Source: Solen grandis (Eukaryota > Mollusca > Bivalvia > Adapedonta > Solenidae). Taken from it: a stretch of DNA of 64,000 nt. Below the pieces are notes generated by a model. It saw nothing but the letters and a program-made list of their open reading frames with translations. It was not told the origin of the DNA and did not search any database. Location of the stretch: the NCBI GenBank assembly GCA_021229015.1, contig CM037778.1, positions 15,753,504-15,817,503 of the forward strand. The letters run 5' to 3'. Below, piece after piece: positions 35,729-47,576 of the stretch (positions are counted from its first letter, which is position 1; each line of letters opens with the position of its first letter). The translations under genes were made by a program, and so were the position numbers.

Positions 35729-36715
35729 CTAAATCAGAAACACACCTCTATATTTTACAAGATAATAGTGAATCAGCAAATGTATCATTTGTATTTTTTT
35801 TTTAAATAATTGTCCTTTTTTTTCATTTAAAACTTCAGATTTAAACTTTGAGATATTGTAAAGAGGTGTTGTGAAATGTCAAGCTGTGTGGACAAGAATC
35901 AATGAAGATGGGGCTATTTCAATTCCAAACACACAGAAAACACATTAGAAAGGAAAATTTCCATTTTTCTTTTTTGCTTCAGTATCTATTTATTTAAATA
36001 TAGATATATGAAAATGAAGTTGTAAAGAGAGCAATATCTGAATATTCTACATTTAAAAAATGTTCCAGCAACTATAATAAATCAATCTGCAGAGTTTTAC
36101 ATTCTGGAAAAATCATATTTCTGAAATAGTGAAGAGAATATTCTGAGATATTTGAAAAATATTTACATATGTTAATTTTATTTTACCCTTACAATGCTGT
36201 GGATACTTGTGACTGCCTTTTAGACCAGTGCAAACCAAGATCAACTTGCACATCTGTGTCATAAACGACTAATTGTATACTCCAAAATAAGAAAGGACAA
36301 GGGGTTTAAAATGTTTTTTTCTCAATGTAACCTTGAAATGAAGCTACACTGCATTTTAAATTGACATATTTCTTCTTTTTTTTTTAAGATTATAAATATC
36401 TAAATGTTTATTTGGGAAAATATGTGTTAGAAAGATCCTGAGAACATTAAGATTTTTTTAACTGAACTGAAAAATGTTTTTAAGAAATTTAAATTCAATG
36501 CTTGCATAATGATTTTAGCTCTTTACTTGAATTGGTTAGGAATGTTTATTATTTGTGAAGTTATCAGCTTTTCCCTAAGTTTCAATTATCAATATATAAA
36601 GCATACCCACACAAAATAAAATGTCCTTGAGCAAACCCAAGACCTAAATTTCAAGCTAGCACAGGGATCATATTTTTTGTTTTTTATTGTTCACAGTCTT
36701 GTCAATTTCTTTTGA
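35729..36715. other. AT-rich stretch, no gene seen
   Basis: Very AT-rich with several poly-T and poly-A runs; no gene or repeat recognised. Confidence 0.55.
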
Positions 36716-36716
36716 T

Positions 36717-36943
36717 GTAATCCCACCCCACATGTAAACTACCTATGCAAATCCAGATGTAATCCCACCCACTGTAAATCCTATGCAAATCCAGATGTAA
36801 TCCCACCCACTGTAAATCCTATGCAAATCCAGATGTAATCCCACCCACTGTAAATCCTATGCAAATCCAGATGTAATCCCACCCACTGTAAATCCTATGC
36901 AAATCCAGATGTAATCCCACCCACTGTAAATCCTATGCAACAT
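36717..36943. repeat. Short tandem array, 38-bp unit, about 6 copies
   Basis: Unit ATGCAAATCCAGATGTAATC followed by CCACCCACTGTAAATCCT. The middle units are identical, the left-most diverged (CCCCACATGTAAACTACC), so the array expanded recently. The unit contains ATGCAAAT, the octamer bound by POU-family factors. This may be coincidence, but repetition would concentrate the site. Confidence 0.92.
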
Positions 36944-37264
36944 CTCAACCCCCCAATATTGTTACCATGGTTTTGTATCTTGGATGATATTTTACTAATT
37001 TATGTGCTAACTAGTTATTAAGATTTTTTTAACGATGATCTCAAAAACAGACAGAATTATTTTAAATATGAGGCATTCGTTGATTTTTTTTAAATCCTGC
37101 ATAACCTCAGGAGAAGTCAGGAGAGCTAAAAAGGAAATGTGGCTTAGACATTCAAACTATGAAATAACTGATAATACTGGGAAATATCCCCTTAACACTG
37201 ACTTGGATAGAATGTTTTTCAATGAGGCATTTGGCATGGCTTTGCTTTTTTAACCAAAATCTAA

Positions 37265-38022
37265 AACAAGAGGGCCAAGATGGCCCTTGGTCGCTCACCT
37301 GAGAAAGATGATTGCTTAAGAAATAAAGATGCTTGAGTGTAAAAGTGAAATCTGGCTTTTTTTTTTATTGTGAAATGGGCATAGCTCCTAAATTTACAAG
37401 TCAATATTAGTTATAATTGAACCCGATTGTGAGATTATGGGCATAAACATGGTCTTAAAGTTTAAAAATGATTGTTAAAAAAATGAAGTTGGTAGAGAAT
37501 AAACAAAGTGAAATCTTGCATTTTTTGTATTAAAAGGGGCATAACTCCTGACCTAAATGACCCATCTCAGCCACAATTGAACTCAATCGAGACATTATGG
37601 TCATTAACAATGTCATAAAGTTTGAAGATGATTGCTAAATTTTTTATTAAAAGGGGAACTCCTACCTAATGACATCTCAGCCAAATAACTCAATCGAGAC
37701 TTATGGTCATAAATGTCATAATTTGAAGATGATTGCTCAAAAGATGAAGATGCTAGAGTGTAAACAAAGTGAAATATGGCATATTTTTAATTTTAAAAGG
37801 GGCATAACTCCTGACCTAATGTTCCGATATCAGCCATAATCGAACTTGGCCAAGATTTTATGGTTATAAACATTGTTTAAAAGTTTGAAGATAATTGCTC
37901 ATAAAATGAAGATGCTAGAGTGCAAACGAACAAATTGTGGACGACGGACGGACGGACGGACGACGGACATTCATCGATCCTAAAAGCTCATCCTGAGCAC
38001 ACGTGCTCAGGTGAGCTAAAAA
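37265..38022 (+). mobile_element. pearl-like element, family 1
   Basis: 5' end AACAAG, hairpin AGGGCCA-AGA-TGGCCCT (37271-37287) and CGCTCACCTGAG (37292-37303). The core has about four diverged copies of a roughly 150-bp unit with GAAGATGATTGCT, GTGAAATCT and GGGGCATAACTCCTGACCTAA phrases. 3' end: pure ACGG microsatellite (about 37941-37968), terminal hairpin (37985-38017, CTGAGCAC-ACG-TGCTCAG at the tip) and CTAAAAA. It is complete and non-coding. The core differs from the 1586 copy although the ends are shared. Confidence 0.78.
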
Positions 38023-38827
38023 TGACATCTTTGAAAATGTCGAAGTGATTTTTTTTTTTTTTGCTTAAATGTGTTTATTTCACATGGGGCCCCCTCTTAT
38101 CCATAGTCATTGCTGCTTTGATTTAAATACAATAAAAAAAAAAACATGATTTTTTTTTCTTCTGGTGAAGTTATTGTGATTGCTGAGCTGAATAACTCCA
38201 TGTTATTTATAGATAACTCTTCCATTAAAGCTGTTCTCATTTTCATATGACTTTGGGTGAACAATGATTTAATACTGAAATAATAGTTAAAAATATTCTA
38301 ATGTTATGGTGAAAGAAACCCTGATCATATCAGTTTACCTTAAATGCATTGATAGTGCATTTTGTGAGATTTCAGTTTTTGATATTGTTTCCAGTATAAG
38401 TATTTGTAAGTAACACTCATCTGACTACTGAAACAAATATTGAACTGGTCATCAATGATGGTATCTTGGGTCAAGTTGTTACAGACAGATTGGATAGGTA
38501 GGCCGATGAAACACAAACAAAGAACAGGAAACCTTAATTGTCTATCTGGCAGACAAATTCAGTTTTTTTCTGTTTGTTTGTATCTAACCGCAACCCTTAA
38601 TAAGACAAATTTTAAGTGTATGATAAATCATGCTGACATGAAACAGTACTGAGGTGAAGCAGTGACTTTGACCTTGACAGGTTTTTATATACCTTCAGTT
38701 TCACAAGACTACAATAAACAGTGTTGAACTCATTAAATATTTTTTGACCTACTTATGGATGGTGACTTAGACAGTGCCGAATGAATTATTTTCACAATTT
38801 TCATTGGTAGATTTTCCTATTCTCATA
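38023..38827. other. Non-coding stretch, no gene seen
   Basis: AT-rich; the frame at 38440-38652 has no recognisable domain. Confidence 0.5.
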
Positions 38828-39349
38828 GACAAGAGCACCAAAGAGACCCTGGATTGCTCACCCAAGGAACATCTGTACTAAAACCCTGCCAAATTAAATC
38901 AAGTTCTGTCCTACAGTTTCAGAGATGTCATTGAAAGTTTTCATTATACATATGCAAGGTAAAATAGTCCCACCCCTGGCAGCCATGTTTTTTTACGGAT
39001 CAGAATAATTTGAGAAATCTTGGTAGGGGGTTACCCAAGGAACATTTGTACTAAAACATTTTGAAATCTGGCCAGCAGTTTTGAAGGAGATGATTTTTCA
39101 AGTTTTCATATTTTTTTCTTTCCATTGCCATGGCAACCAGAGTTCTATATAGATCAAGTTTATTTTTAGCAACTTTTGCGAAGGTTCACCCAAGGATCAT
39201 CTCTGCCAAATTAAATTAAATTCTGTCCAGGGGTTTCAGAGGAGGTATCATTTAAATCAAACTGTTGACAACAGACAACGACGGATGCTGGACGCAGGGT
39301 GATCACAAAAGCTCACCTTCAGCACAGAGTGCTCAGATGAGCTAAAAAA
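38828..39349 (+). mobile_element. pearl-like element, family 1, diverged short copy
   Basis: 5' end GACAAGAGCACC..GACCCTGG with a degraded TTGCTCACCC block. The core has one unit of the 310-bp type (GGCAGCCATG, TTGCCATGGCAACCAGAG, GGTTTCAGAGG). The microsatellite is reduced to AACGACGGATGCTGGACG. The 3' hairpin (39310-39342) keeps AGCTCACCTTCAGCAC / GTGCTCAGATGAGCT pairing and ends CTAAAAA. Confidence 0.72.
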
Positions 39350-39774
39350 AAGTTATGCACCATTGTTTGTTGTGATGACAACTACCTGAAACAAACGTTG
39401 TATCCACAAAATCTTAATAATGTATTCTGACTGAATTACAATTCATATACTTATTTGTTTTATCAAAACACTTCTTTTTTTTTTTGCTTCATGCCTAATG
39501 TAAAGAGTAAAGAATACTTTTAGTATACAATAGCCTGTTTCTGCAGCGAAACTGAGAGAGATTGCACTGTAGGGGCACTGGAGAGACAGTGCACTGGAGA
39601 GACAGTGCACTAAAGAGGCACTGAAGAGACAGTGCTCTTTATTGCAATAATTTTTACTTTGCAGATTGTGGTGGAGAGGACACGTTACCATGATACCGAG
39701 TTTTATATATGCTAGGATGAAATGCTTTACAGATGATTTGTACATCATAAAAACATTCTACATTCTCTAATACT
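39350..39774. other. Non-coding stretch with a short internal repeat
   Basis: The words GGAGAGACAGTGCACT are repeated at 39580-39610, with diverged forms to 39635. No gene was recognised. Confidence 0.5.
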
Positions 39775-40016
39775 TTAACCCTTTCTCTCATAGAGGACAC
39801 CATGAAAAAACCTATGCGAACAGCATAAAACCAGATCAGCCTGTGAGTAACTTGCAGGCTGATCAGGTTTTATGCTGTTCGCTGCTCCTCAGTGGTCTGG
39901 AAATGAGGATTTTATAATTAAATTTGGTAAGGTTTAACTGTGGTTTTCTGCAGATCAGGCTTTATGTGGTACCTACTGAGGGCGTCAGAATGAGTCTATA
40001 TGAGGGAAAGGGTTAA
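39775..40016 (-). mobile_element. piggyBac-like MITE, copy D
   Basis: TTAA-bounded copy with CCCTTTCTCTCATA and TATGAGGGAAAGGG ends and the complete internal hairpin. Same orientation as copy C. One arm differs from the consensus (CTGTGAGTAACTTGCAG at the hairpin tip). Confidence 0.8.
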
Positions 40017-40903
40017 TCCCCATCAATGCCACATATCTTTTTTGGAAAGATATTATTTCTTGTTTTAACTATCTTTGTACATGTATTCTAGACCCAAAAG
40101 ATAAACTTTCTTATGATGTACACCCCATGACTGTTATATCAAGAAATATCTAAATTCATAAAATGTCAAGGTTTCTTTTTTTTTTTTTTTACTGTTTGGT
40201 TAATATGACCTTGACACTGATCTCAAAGTCAAAACATCTTGCATCTTGATATCTTAATTATGCTCTCTGAGATTTTCACCAAATTCGTATGACATGTTTT
40301 CTCAAAGTAGGAAAAAAATCTTGGTGTGTGCCTTTTCATTTCTCATCAGTATAATCCTTGCCTGAATGAAATTTAAGTTCCAGCATGATTCAAAGAGCAG
40401 TTTTTAAAAAAAGAAAAGAAATCAAACAAAATGCAAATTCTGAGAAAGTGCTGATGCTGGAAAATTAAGATTCTTTATGCTCACCTTGGAACATAATTAC
40501 AGGATTATTCACAACTTGAAATTATGGCAATAATAAGCCACAGTAATGCTTTCTGAAAGTACCAGGATGCAACTTTATCTGTTATAATACAATGGTGAAT
40601 TGCTTGCTTCCCTTTTATTTCATGCAAATGAAAACTGTAACATTTATTTTTAAGTTTAGTTAAAAAATATTTCATAGTGTTTTTGGTTTTACATCAATAA
40701 TAACATTTATGAATACATGTAAAAACAAGACAAGAAAGGACAGGGCCTTCTAACTTAGCTAGCTAATTTTCCCAAAATATTCATAAAGAGGCAACCCCCT
40801 TTTATTTCATGCAAATGAAAACTGTAACATTTATTTTTAAGTTTAGTTAAAAAATATGAGGCAATGTAGTCCATGCATAATTCTGGTCTGGTGTTATTTG
40901 TGT

Positions 40904-40936
<33 letters not shown>

Positions 40937-42230
40937 TCCTTCCTCCTGGAATAATAGGTTATCTGTTTGATCCTTACCAACAACACTTGTTACTTTATTT
41001 ATACTTTCTCATTCCACATTAATTAGAAAACAATTCTTTACAACTACTACTAATCCCTATTTACAGTTCCTAGGTTAGGCCAGTATTATAAAAGGTCATG
41101 AAAAATTCTACCCCCCACTGGGGTTCGATCCCACAATCTGCAGACCCACAGTCTAGTATATTACCACAAGGCCTGTGACAGTGCCTACTATAGGACCCTA
41201 GCTTGGCACTCAGCATATACAAATAATTCAAGGAATGGTGGGTTGTATGTTAGGAAATGAGACTTATAGAGCCCTTATTAATCAATCTCCCGAGTTTATC
41301 ATATAGACTCAGGGTTTTCCTTAAGAATCAGAGTAGAAGGCTAATTTTAAATTGTAGGAGGTAGGCAGTTCTAGGGGTCCTACGTTTTCTTGTGATTTTT
41401 TTTTTATTTTCTTTAATTTATTTCCCCTTATTTTTACATTTTGACAAAATTTAGCCAGCCAGGAAAGGATTAATTTGAGGCAATGAAACCTGCAGCCAGC
41501 CACCTCTTCAGGAAAACCTTGTAGACTTAGACTCATAATTCCAAATATTTAAAATGTCAGTATCTATTGAATTTACAAACAAACTGTGAAATGCATAAAT
41601 ATTTATGATTAATTTCTTAAAAATATAACTTATGTCTATGATATGTTTTTATAACATATTTGAAGTATTGCTTTGAAAATGTTTACATTCAGGAGTCTGA
41701 TGAGTTTCTTGCTTGTTGAGGTGGGATACTGCATTAGGCAGCCCTGTCATATTTAGACAAAGTTTCCAGTCAATAATAAAAAAGTGGAGGCTAAACAAAG
41801 CGAATTTACAAATTTAGCAGAGTGTAATATTCAAAAACAATAAAGACAACAATTTTTAAGTTTCTGAAAAAAAAATCCCCAAGAAATTCAGGCAAGAAAG
41901 ACTTTACCACCATTTAGATTTAGTTTTGTTATCCAGCTTGAATGAAGAATGGAAAAAAATATAACTTCTGAAAGATTTTGAGAATTAAAACATGGATTTC
42001 ACAAGAATGTGATAATTCATAGCCATGTCTTCTCTCTGAGTTGCAAACATGCAAATTTCTCACAGACTTCAACACAATCAAATTCACTAGTTATCACTCA
42101 GTCATTTGCAGATTTATGCACAATATTCTCTTGTTATTGTTTCTGAGTTAACTGTCGCTGCTACAGTATGTCAGTCAATGTCAGGAAGAGGGTCTTAAGT
42201 GCACAAAAACACCAAGTTAGGCTTAGTAAT
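40017..42230. other. Non-coding stretch with a 60-bp repeat and a G-run
   Basis: A block of about 60 bp beginning CCTTTTATTTCATGCAAATG occurs at about 40613-40672 and again at about 40798-40857, identical to the eye. A run of 20 G (40915-40934) follows poly-T. A tRNA-like minus-strand SINE fragment (GGGGTTCGATCCCACAATCTG) lies at 41085-41225. No gene was recognised. Confidence 0.6.
41085..41225 (-). repeat. tRNA-like SINE head fragment
   Basis: The plus strand shows CTGGGGTTCGATCCCACAAT (inverse of a B-box) and TATATTACCACAAGGCC (inverse of an A-box-like segment) at tRNA spacing. Beyond it GGCACTCAGCATATAC matches the body of the SINE at 52230-52490. Confidence 0.5.
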
Positions 42231-43006
42231 CACAAGCCATGAAGACCCTGAACTCGCTCACCTGAGAAACACTGCCTTAATTGTCTGTATAGATTGAAGC
42301 ATAGTCATAATGAATACATTATCCATACAGCAATACAGCAAGATCATTTCAATTCTAGAAAACAAAAAGTACCTTTGGGACAAATTTGATGGAAGAAAAC
42401 AACAGAAGTCACTGGGTTATGGTCGTCCAAGTTCAAAGCTCAATGCAACACACAAACAACCTTGTTGTTTCAAGAAGATTTTTATATAAGTCTATATAAA
42501 ATCGCGTGATTCTTTGAGCAGGGCCAATTTTTACCCCTGATAATTTGAAATAATGTGGAAGAGGTCCACTAGGCCATGTTACATACCAAACATTTTAACT
42601 CCAGGCCTTGTGGTTTCTTACAAGAAAATTGCTCACATATTTTCTTGTGTAATGCTATACTACTAAATGAATTGACTGATATCAGCCATAATTAAACTAA
42701 GCCAATGGACTATGGCTAAAAATATCGTCATGATCGAAGTTTGAAAAATGCTACATTGTACCCGCTGGGTCGATCAAAGTTTGAAGAAGATAGCTTAAGA
42801 AATTAAGATGCTACAAAATTGGAAAAATTTTTAAAAGAAAATGTTTAATGATCAAAGTTTGAAGAAGGTAGCGCAAGAAATGAAGATGCTACAGTGTACA
42901 CAAGAAAATGTTGACGGCTGGACCAATGTCTGGATGGATAGACTGACTACAGACATTGACTGACCACAATAGCTCACGTTGAGCAATTTGTGCTCAGGTG
43001 AGCTAA
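42231..43006 (+). mobile_element. pearl-like element, family 1, diverged copy
   Basis: 5' CACAAGCCATGAAGACCCTG followed by CGCTCACCTGAG (42255-42266). The core has ATCAAAGTTTGAAGAAGRTAGC repeated (42772 and 42851). The microsatellite has decayed to GGCTGGACC..GGATGGATAGACTGACT. The terminal hairpin (42970-43004) pairs AGCTCACGTTGAGCA with TGCTCAGGTGAGCT. The 5' hairpin is degraded, consistent with an older insertion. Confidence 0.72.
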
Positions 43007-43807
43007 CAATCACTTTGATATTAACTAGTGAGTGACCTTTGGAGGGGTCAGAAGAAGGTTAAGGTAACAATAAACTAAGGAGAACATGAATTGTTCAATT
43101 TACAAGAAAAAAGACATCACTTAGTTATGTACTATTTAGCAATGAGGAACAATTAGTTTTCTTTCTAAATCAACCAGGAAGCAAAAAGTGGTATCATTTT
43201 GTAATACACACTGAAGATATTCAAAATACATGTACATGTATCTACAAAACACTTGTTAAAACTCCAAAATACTTTTATGTAAAAAGAGCTGTCCATAAAT
43301 CAACACCCTCTACAATGCGAGTGCTTATCAATAAAAATAAATATTGCAATTAAAGGCAAAATAAGAATCTCTGTATCACCAAGATGTACAAAAGAGCAAT
43401 AAACATGTGTTTTAAGTTTTAAAGCAATATCTCATAGAGTTCAGTGAAAAAGTAAGTTAGTACAAAAAGATTGATCAAGTCAGAAAAGGGGCATAATTAT
43501 GTCAAAATGCAAGACAGAGTTATGTTCTCTTGCTATGTACAAGTAGATGTAATAGTCATAAACAGGCATTCAAAGTTTCAAAGCAATATCTCAAAGAGTT
43601 AAGTGAAAAAATAAGATGATGTGAAAACCTTAACTGAGAAGTTAAATAAAAAAAAGGGTCATAACTATGTTAAAATTCATGACAGAGTTATGTACTCTTG
43701 CCTGACACCCAACACAGGTCTGCAATTTCATGTGTGAATTATGAGGGAAATCCATGGAAAAAAATGAAATTTTTGAAGTAAAATTAATTTTAATTAGTAA
43801 ATACTTA

Positions 43808-43942
43808 CCTGTTATTACTTCAGGTATGTGTCTATTTGTGCACAGCTTCCAAAACAGAGTCCGCAAAATAAACCATTCCCTAAACCCCCTAGTTACCGGA
43901 AGTGTAACCCCCGTTCTCCAATTGTATATGAAGCCATCGAGG
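43808..43942 (+). repeat. Left inverted terminal repeat of the DIRS-like element
   Basis: Starts ACCTGTTATTACTTCAGGTA, which itself contains a small ACCTG/CAGGT palindrome. It continues through TTACCGGAAGTGTAACCCCC and becomes imperfect after CCAATTGT. It is the mirror of 47441-47576. Confidence 0.9.
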
Positions 43943-43960
43943 GATACAAACTTCGCCCCC

Positions 43961-44593
43961 CCCTTTTATTGGGAGGAAAAGTCGAAGACGACGACCCCGT
44001 AAAGATTTAACCTTCTGGAGGTAAAACTTCAAGGCTCTAACCGGACAAAGAAGCCGATCAGGATCACCCCTAGCGCAAGACCTAGCAAGGCTCGGAATAA
44101 CTACCGGAGGGGAACAGACCGAAGGGAGTTGGGTTTTCGCAAGGAAACCAGGTTGAAAGCTCAAAGATACAGAGCCATCAGATTTGTTAAAGCGTAAATA
44201 GCCTTCCTCAGTAGAAAAGGCATGAATTTCGCAACGACGTTTAGAAGACGCCATTGCTATGAGAAAGACCGTCTTCCATGTTACGTGCAGGAGAGAAGCC
44301 TCAGAAAGAGGCTCAAAAGGTGCCTTAGTAAGAGCCAGTAAAACACAAGAAAGATCCCACTTTGGAGTTAACGAACGAGAGACTGGCCTAGACAGTTCAA
44401 ACGAACGAATAATTTCCGAAAGATAAGGATCCGAACCAAGGGAAGAGGATCTGTGAAACTTAAGAGTGTTCGATAACATGGACCTATAACCCTTGATAGA
44501 ACTGACCGCAAGTTTTTTCTCGTTAAAAAGAAAAACTAGAAAGTTAGCGATTTCTCTGACAGGAGCTTTGACCGCGGAGAGGTTGGAATCGAG
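43961..44593 (-). pseudogene. DIRS tyrosine recombinase, truncated at both ends
   Basis: In complete DIRS elements this enzyme integrates the circular DNA intermediate. The visible part has the SAM-like core-binding region (VREIANFLVFLFNEK, SSIKGYRSML) and the beginning of the catalytic domain, with the first catalytic arginine in the SSKRRCEIHAF motif. The typical GDPDRLLCPVRALKFYL block follows. Reading then changes to unrelated sequence after LFLPIKG, so the HxxR motif and the nucleophilic tyrosine are absent. The open frame extends upstream to 44767 only because it reads the overlapping RT remnant in another phase. The recombinase cannot be active. Confidence 0.85.
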
Positions 44594-44799
44594 ACCCTTT
44601 CTACCGCTCCTTTTTTCAGAAGATCTGAAATGGCGAGTCCCAGACGAGGATGATTGGAGGAGAGATGAATGGGAGAGCGTGACAGTGGAGGGGGACGACT
44701 GAACGGAACCCGATACCCGTGTCTCACGATAGACAGGACCCATTGGTCGTCGGTGATTGTCTCCCATTGCTGAATGAAATGAGTGAGTCTGCCGCCTAC
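44593..44799 (-). pseudogene. DIRS reverse transcriptase, N-terminal remnant
   Basis: A stretch of about 69 residues starting VGGRLTHFIQQWETI, with WVLSIVRHGYRVPF and LLKKGAVERV, matches the segment just before and at the first RT motif of DIRS-type polymerases. The frame belongs to a longer open frame that overlaps the end of the gag frame in another phase, as in DIRS elements where ORFs overlap. At 44593 the homology stops and recombinase sequence begins in a different phase. The RT palm with its YxDD motif, RNase H and any methyltransferase-like domain are deleted. Confidence 0.8.
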
Positions 44800-44869
44800 T
44801 GGAAGGGGCAGAAACACTCTTCCTCCTAATCGAACGTCTGGAAGAGGAAGCGGAAGAAAGGACATACCC

Positions 44870-47137
44870 CTAGGGCTTACTCCTACCCCTTTGACTGGTA
44901 GAGGTAGAAGAAGGGGTGGGGGGCGATGAAGGAGGAAATCGTGGTCGCTGAGGACCAGATTGGCGAGCGCCCCTGGAAGAGGGAGATTGAGGTTTACCCT
45001 TTTCCGAGTCCTTCGGGGATTTACCGGTAGAAGCCGAAGGCTTCTTCGGTATCCGGAATTTAGGGCGAGCCGAAGTAGGAGTGCGGGGTTGGAAGGCCAC
45101 CGCTCCGTGCATTTGCTCCTCCCTGGAGGCATCCGCTACTTCCTTGATTCGGCCCCCAAAAAGGGACGAAGAAGAAAGAGGGGCCGACCTAAGCTTTTCT
45201 CGAGAAGAAGAGAGAAGTAGCTTGTTGGGGCCATCCAGGATGGCATCCCGCCTGCAGCGAGTCATCTCTGAAGAGAGAGAGAGAGATAGCAAAATCGAAT
45301 GTTTTGCCGTCGCTGCTAAGGCCTCTAAAAGAAGCCTGACGGAAGAAGATAAGGCATCCTTTTGCTGTAGTTTGACCGAAAGAGCGGCCACGAAGGAGTC
45401 AGTATGAGACGAGATGCCGGAAAGAAAGCGGGAGCGTTGCTCCCAGCGATCCAGGACCTTCTGCTGAAGCGGTAAAGAGGAGGGGACCTTGAGCCGGAGC
45501 CGACTCGCATCTAGGTCCAGTTTCGGAGGGTGGATAGAAAAATCACCCTCCGGAAACTTGTAGGTCTTGGGGTTAAAACCCAAAGGCCGAAGGTCTGAAG
45601 TTGGAATAAACCAGCCCGGTCCTGGCTTGGAGGAGGATGAAGATTCGAAATCCTCCAGAGCCGAACGGACGACCGGAAAGAAAGGGAGCAACTCCGGTTC
45701 GACTGATTTGGATTCCTTAGGCTTACTGACAAGGTCGAGGTAACCTTCGCACCTCTTCCGGGAGGGAGGAGGGGCCGGTTTGCATACTGATGCAGGTAAG
45801 GTAGCAAAGACCTCCTGAACAGCCCTGTCCATGGAAAAAACGACTGTCGTCTGACTCCTCGTCCTCGTCAGAGAGAGGATTGTCAGTACGAGGTTCGGAA
45901 TGAGCGCTGGATCGGCGCGAGGTGGACGAAAGAGGCACGTCCTCGGCATATAAGGAGTCCTCCTCCGGAGCATGAAGGGAGATTTCATCCTCCAAGTGTC
46001 CGCTCAGAGCAGTCCCGCTAGTAGGGGGATTGCGAGTAGAGGGAGGAGACCCAGCCTCAGGGCGAGATGGGGGAGCATCCTGAGGGGGAAAGCCCATAAA
46101 GGGAAATGGAGGGAAAAAGGGCCACATAGGGGGCTGTGCAGAAGAAGCGCCCTGTGGACCCGAGGAGGGAGGAGACTGAAGGAACAGTCTGTGATCTAAG
46201 GTCTCTGGTGGAAGAGAAACCCGATCCCTCCTAGAAGATGAAGGCTCGCCCGGTATGACAGGGGGGAAGGCAGAACTGAAATGCCTGGCGTATTCCCCCA
46301 TCATGTGGGACCACCACGTGGAAGGATCGAAGGTCTGAGGTTGCGCTGAAAAATCCGCACCTTGAACCTTCGAAGACGTGGTGGAGCGTAAAGGGGACCG
46401 GTCCCTAGGAGCAGAGCTAGGGGACCGGTGACCGGAAATGCCCGGGGAACAGTTGTGGGGCCGTTTCTTGGGCACCCTTGAACACGAGGGAGCAGGTGGC
46501 CGAAGCGGAGAAACCGCAGGGCTACCTGAGGAAAAACTCGAGTCCGAACTTTTTTCAGTTAGAATCGGCGAAGACCGGTGACCCACACGCCTAGAGTGGT
46601 GAGCCGACCTGGCCGTTGATCGGTGACGATCTCTTGCCGGTGACCGGTGGTCGGTGACCGGTCCTGACCGGTGACCGGTCCCTGGTAGATATACCCGGTG
46701 ACCGGTCCCGTATCATAGACGATGGTCGGTGACCGGTCTTGACCGGTGACCGGTGGCTAGACCTGACCGGTGACCGGTCGTGAGCTTTGCTATGACTACA
46801 ATCAAGCAAATGACCGGTCATGCCCGGTGACCGGTCGGAGTGTCCCTTGGAGAGAAGGCGGCCTCTCCGGAGAGGGGCGGGAAGCCTTCTTCCTGGGAGG
46901 GGGAGAGGGACTCCGACCCCCAGCAGCACTGAACCCAGAGAAGGAGGAGGAAGATGAGGCCTTCCTTTTCCGGGATGAGTAGGATCGACGTGAAGAGGCT
47001 TTCTTCCAGATCTCGTCTGTCCACGAAACACAAACGGTGCAGGTGTAGACCCTGGAGCACCCCGAACATGAAAGGCAGGACTGATGGGAGTCCCAGGACG
47101 CCTTGACATGTCCGCAGGAGCCCCGAGACTGCGACAT
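44870..47137 (-). pseudogene. DIRS gag-like protein, frameshifted
   Basis: Probable start at the ATG at 47137 (MSQSRGS). A Cys/His-rich N-terminus follows, with C8, H10, H18, C21, C24, C27, C33 and C36 before W39, as in other DIRS gag-like proteins. Next come a Ser/Arg/Lys-rich segment, a part built on ACCGGT-rich repeats coding RSPV/TGHR units, a Pro/Ser-rich region and an acidic stretch (DEDEESDDS). From 45832 a conserved helical domain contains VLDRWEQRSRFLSG and SSEMTRCRRDAILDGPN. The frame changes at least twice: within 46590-46810, and at a six-T/A run at 45836-45841. The tail is Pro/Ser/Arg-rich. Function is inferred: coat or nucleic-acid binding. Confidence 0.75.
46605..46845. repeat. 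GACCGGT-rich repeat within the gag-like region
   Basis: GGTGACCGGT words occur more than ten times in about 240 bp with irregular spacers such as CCT, CTT and GTC. ACCGGT is itself palindromic, so the region could fold extensively. On the minus strand it encodes RSPV and TGHR units. Confidence 0.85.
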
Positions 47138-47440
47138 TGTAAAAATCAATACAAGAAAGAACAATGTATGCAAAATAAAAACGGGAAGACCGAAGAAAAC
47201 CCGTACAAAGAAATTCTCGAAACGAGACAACAGTATATACAAAATCAAAATAATAATACCAGTGCCACGGGAGCCGAAGCACGGAAACCCGTGACACAAG
47301 GCAAAAAGTCCCGATACGAATAAAAACCAATAAAGAACAATATAAACAACACAGCCGAGGCTATGAAAAGATAAGAAAAGGAGAGCTGTAGCGCACAGAA
47401 GCTATCAAGAAAGGGACACGCTAGGTTACCCACTGAAACT

Positions 47441-47576
47441 CGATGGCTTCCAAAACACAATTGGAGAACGGGGGTTACACTTCCGGTAACTAGGGGTTTA
47501 GGGAATGGTTTATTTTGCGGACTCTGTTTTGGAAGTTGTGCACAAATAGACACATACCTGAAGTAATAACAGGTAA
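47441..47576 (-). repeat. Right inverted terminal repeat of the DIRS-like element
   Basis: Inverse complement of 43808-43942. Differences in the outer 118 bp are one substitution and one missing C. It lies upstream of the gag ATG by about 300 bp and probably carries the promoter, by analogy with DIRS-1; no TATA box is evident. Confidence 0.9.

Noticed and set aside
44493..46982. Plus-strand frames inside the DIRS-like element
   Set aside because: Shadows of the GC-rich minus-strand gag and recombinase reading frames.
47084..47330. Minus-strand frames extending upstream of the gag ATG (hydrophobic leader)
   Set aside because: The Phe/Leu-rich leader is translated 5' UTR; the Cys/His motif starts right after the ATG at 47137, which is the better start.
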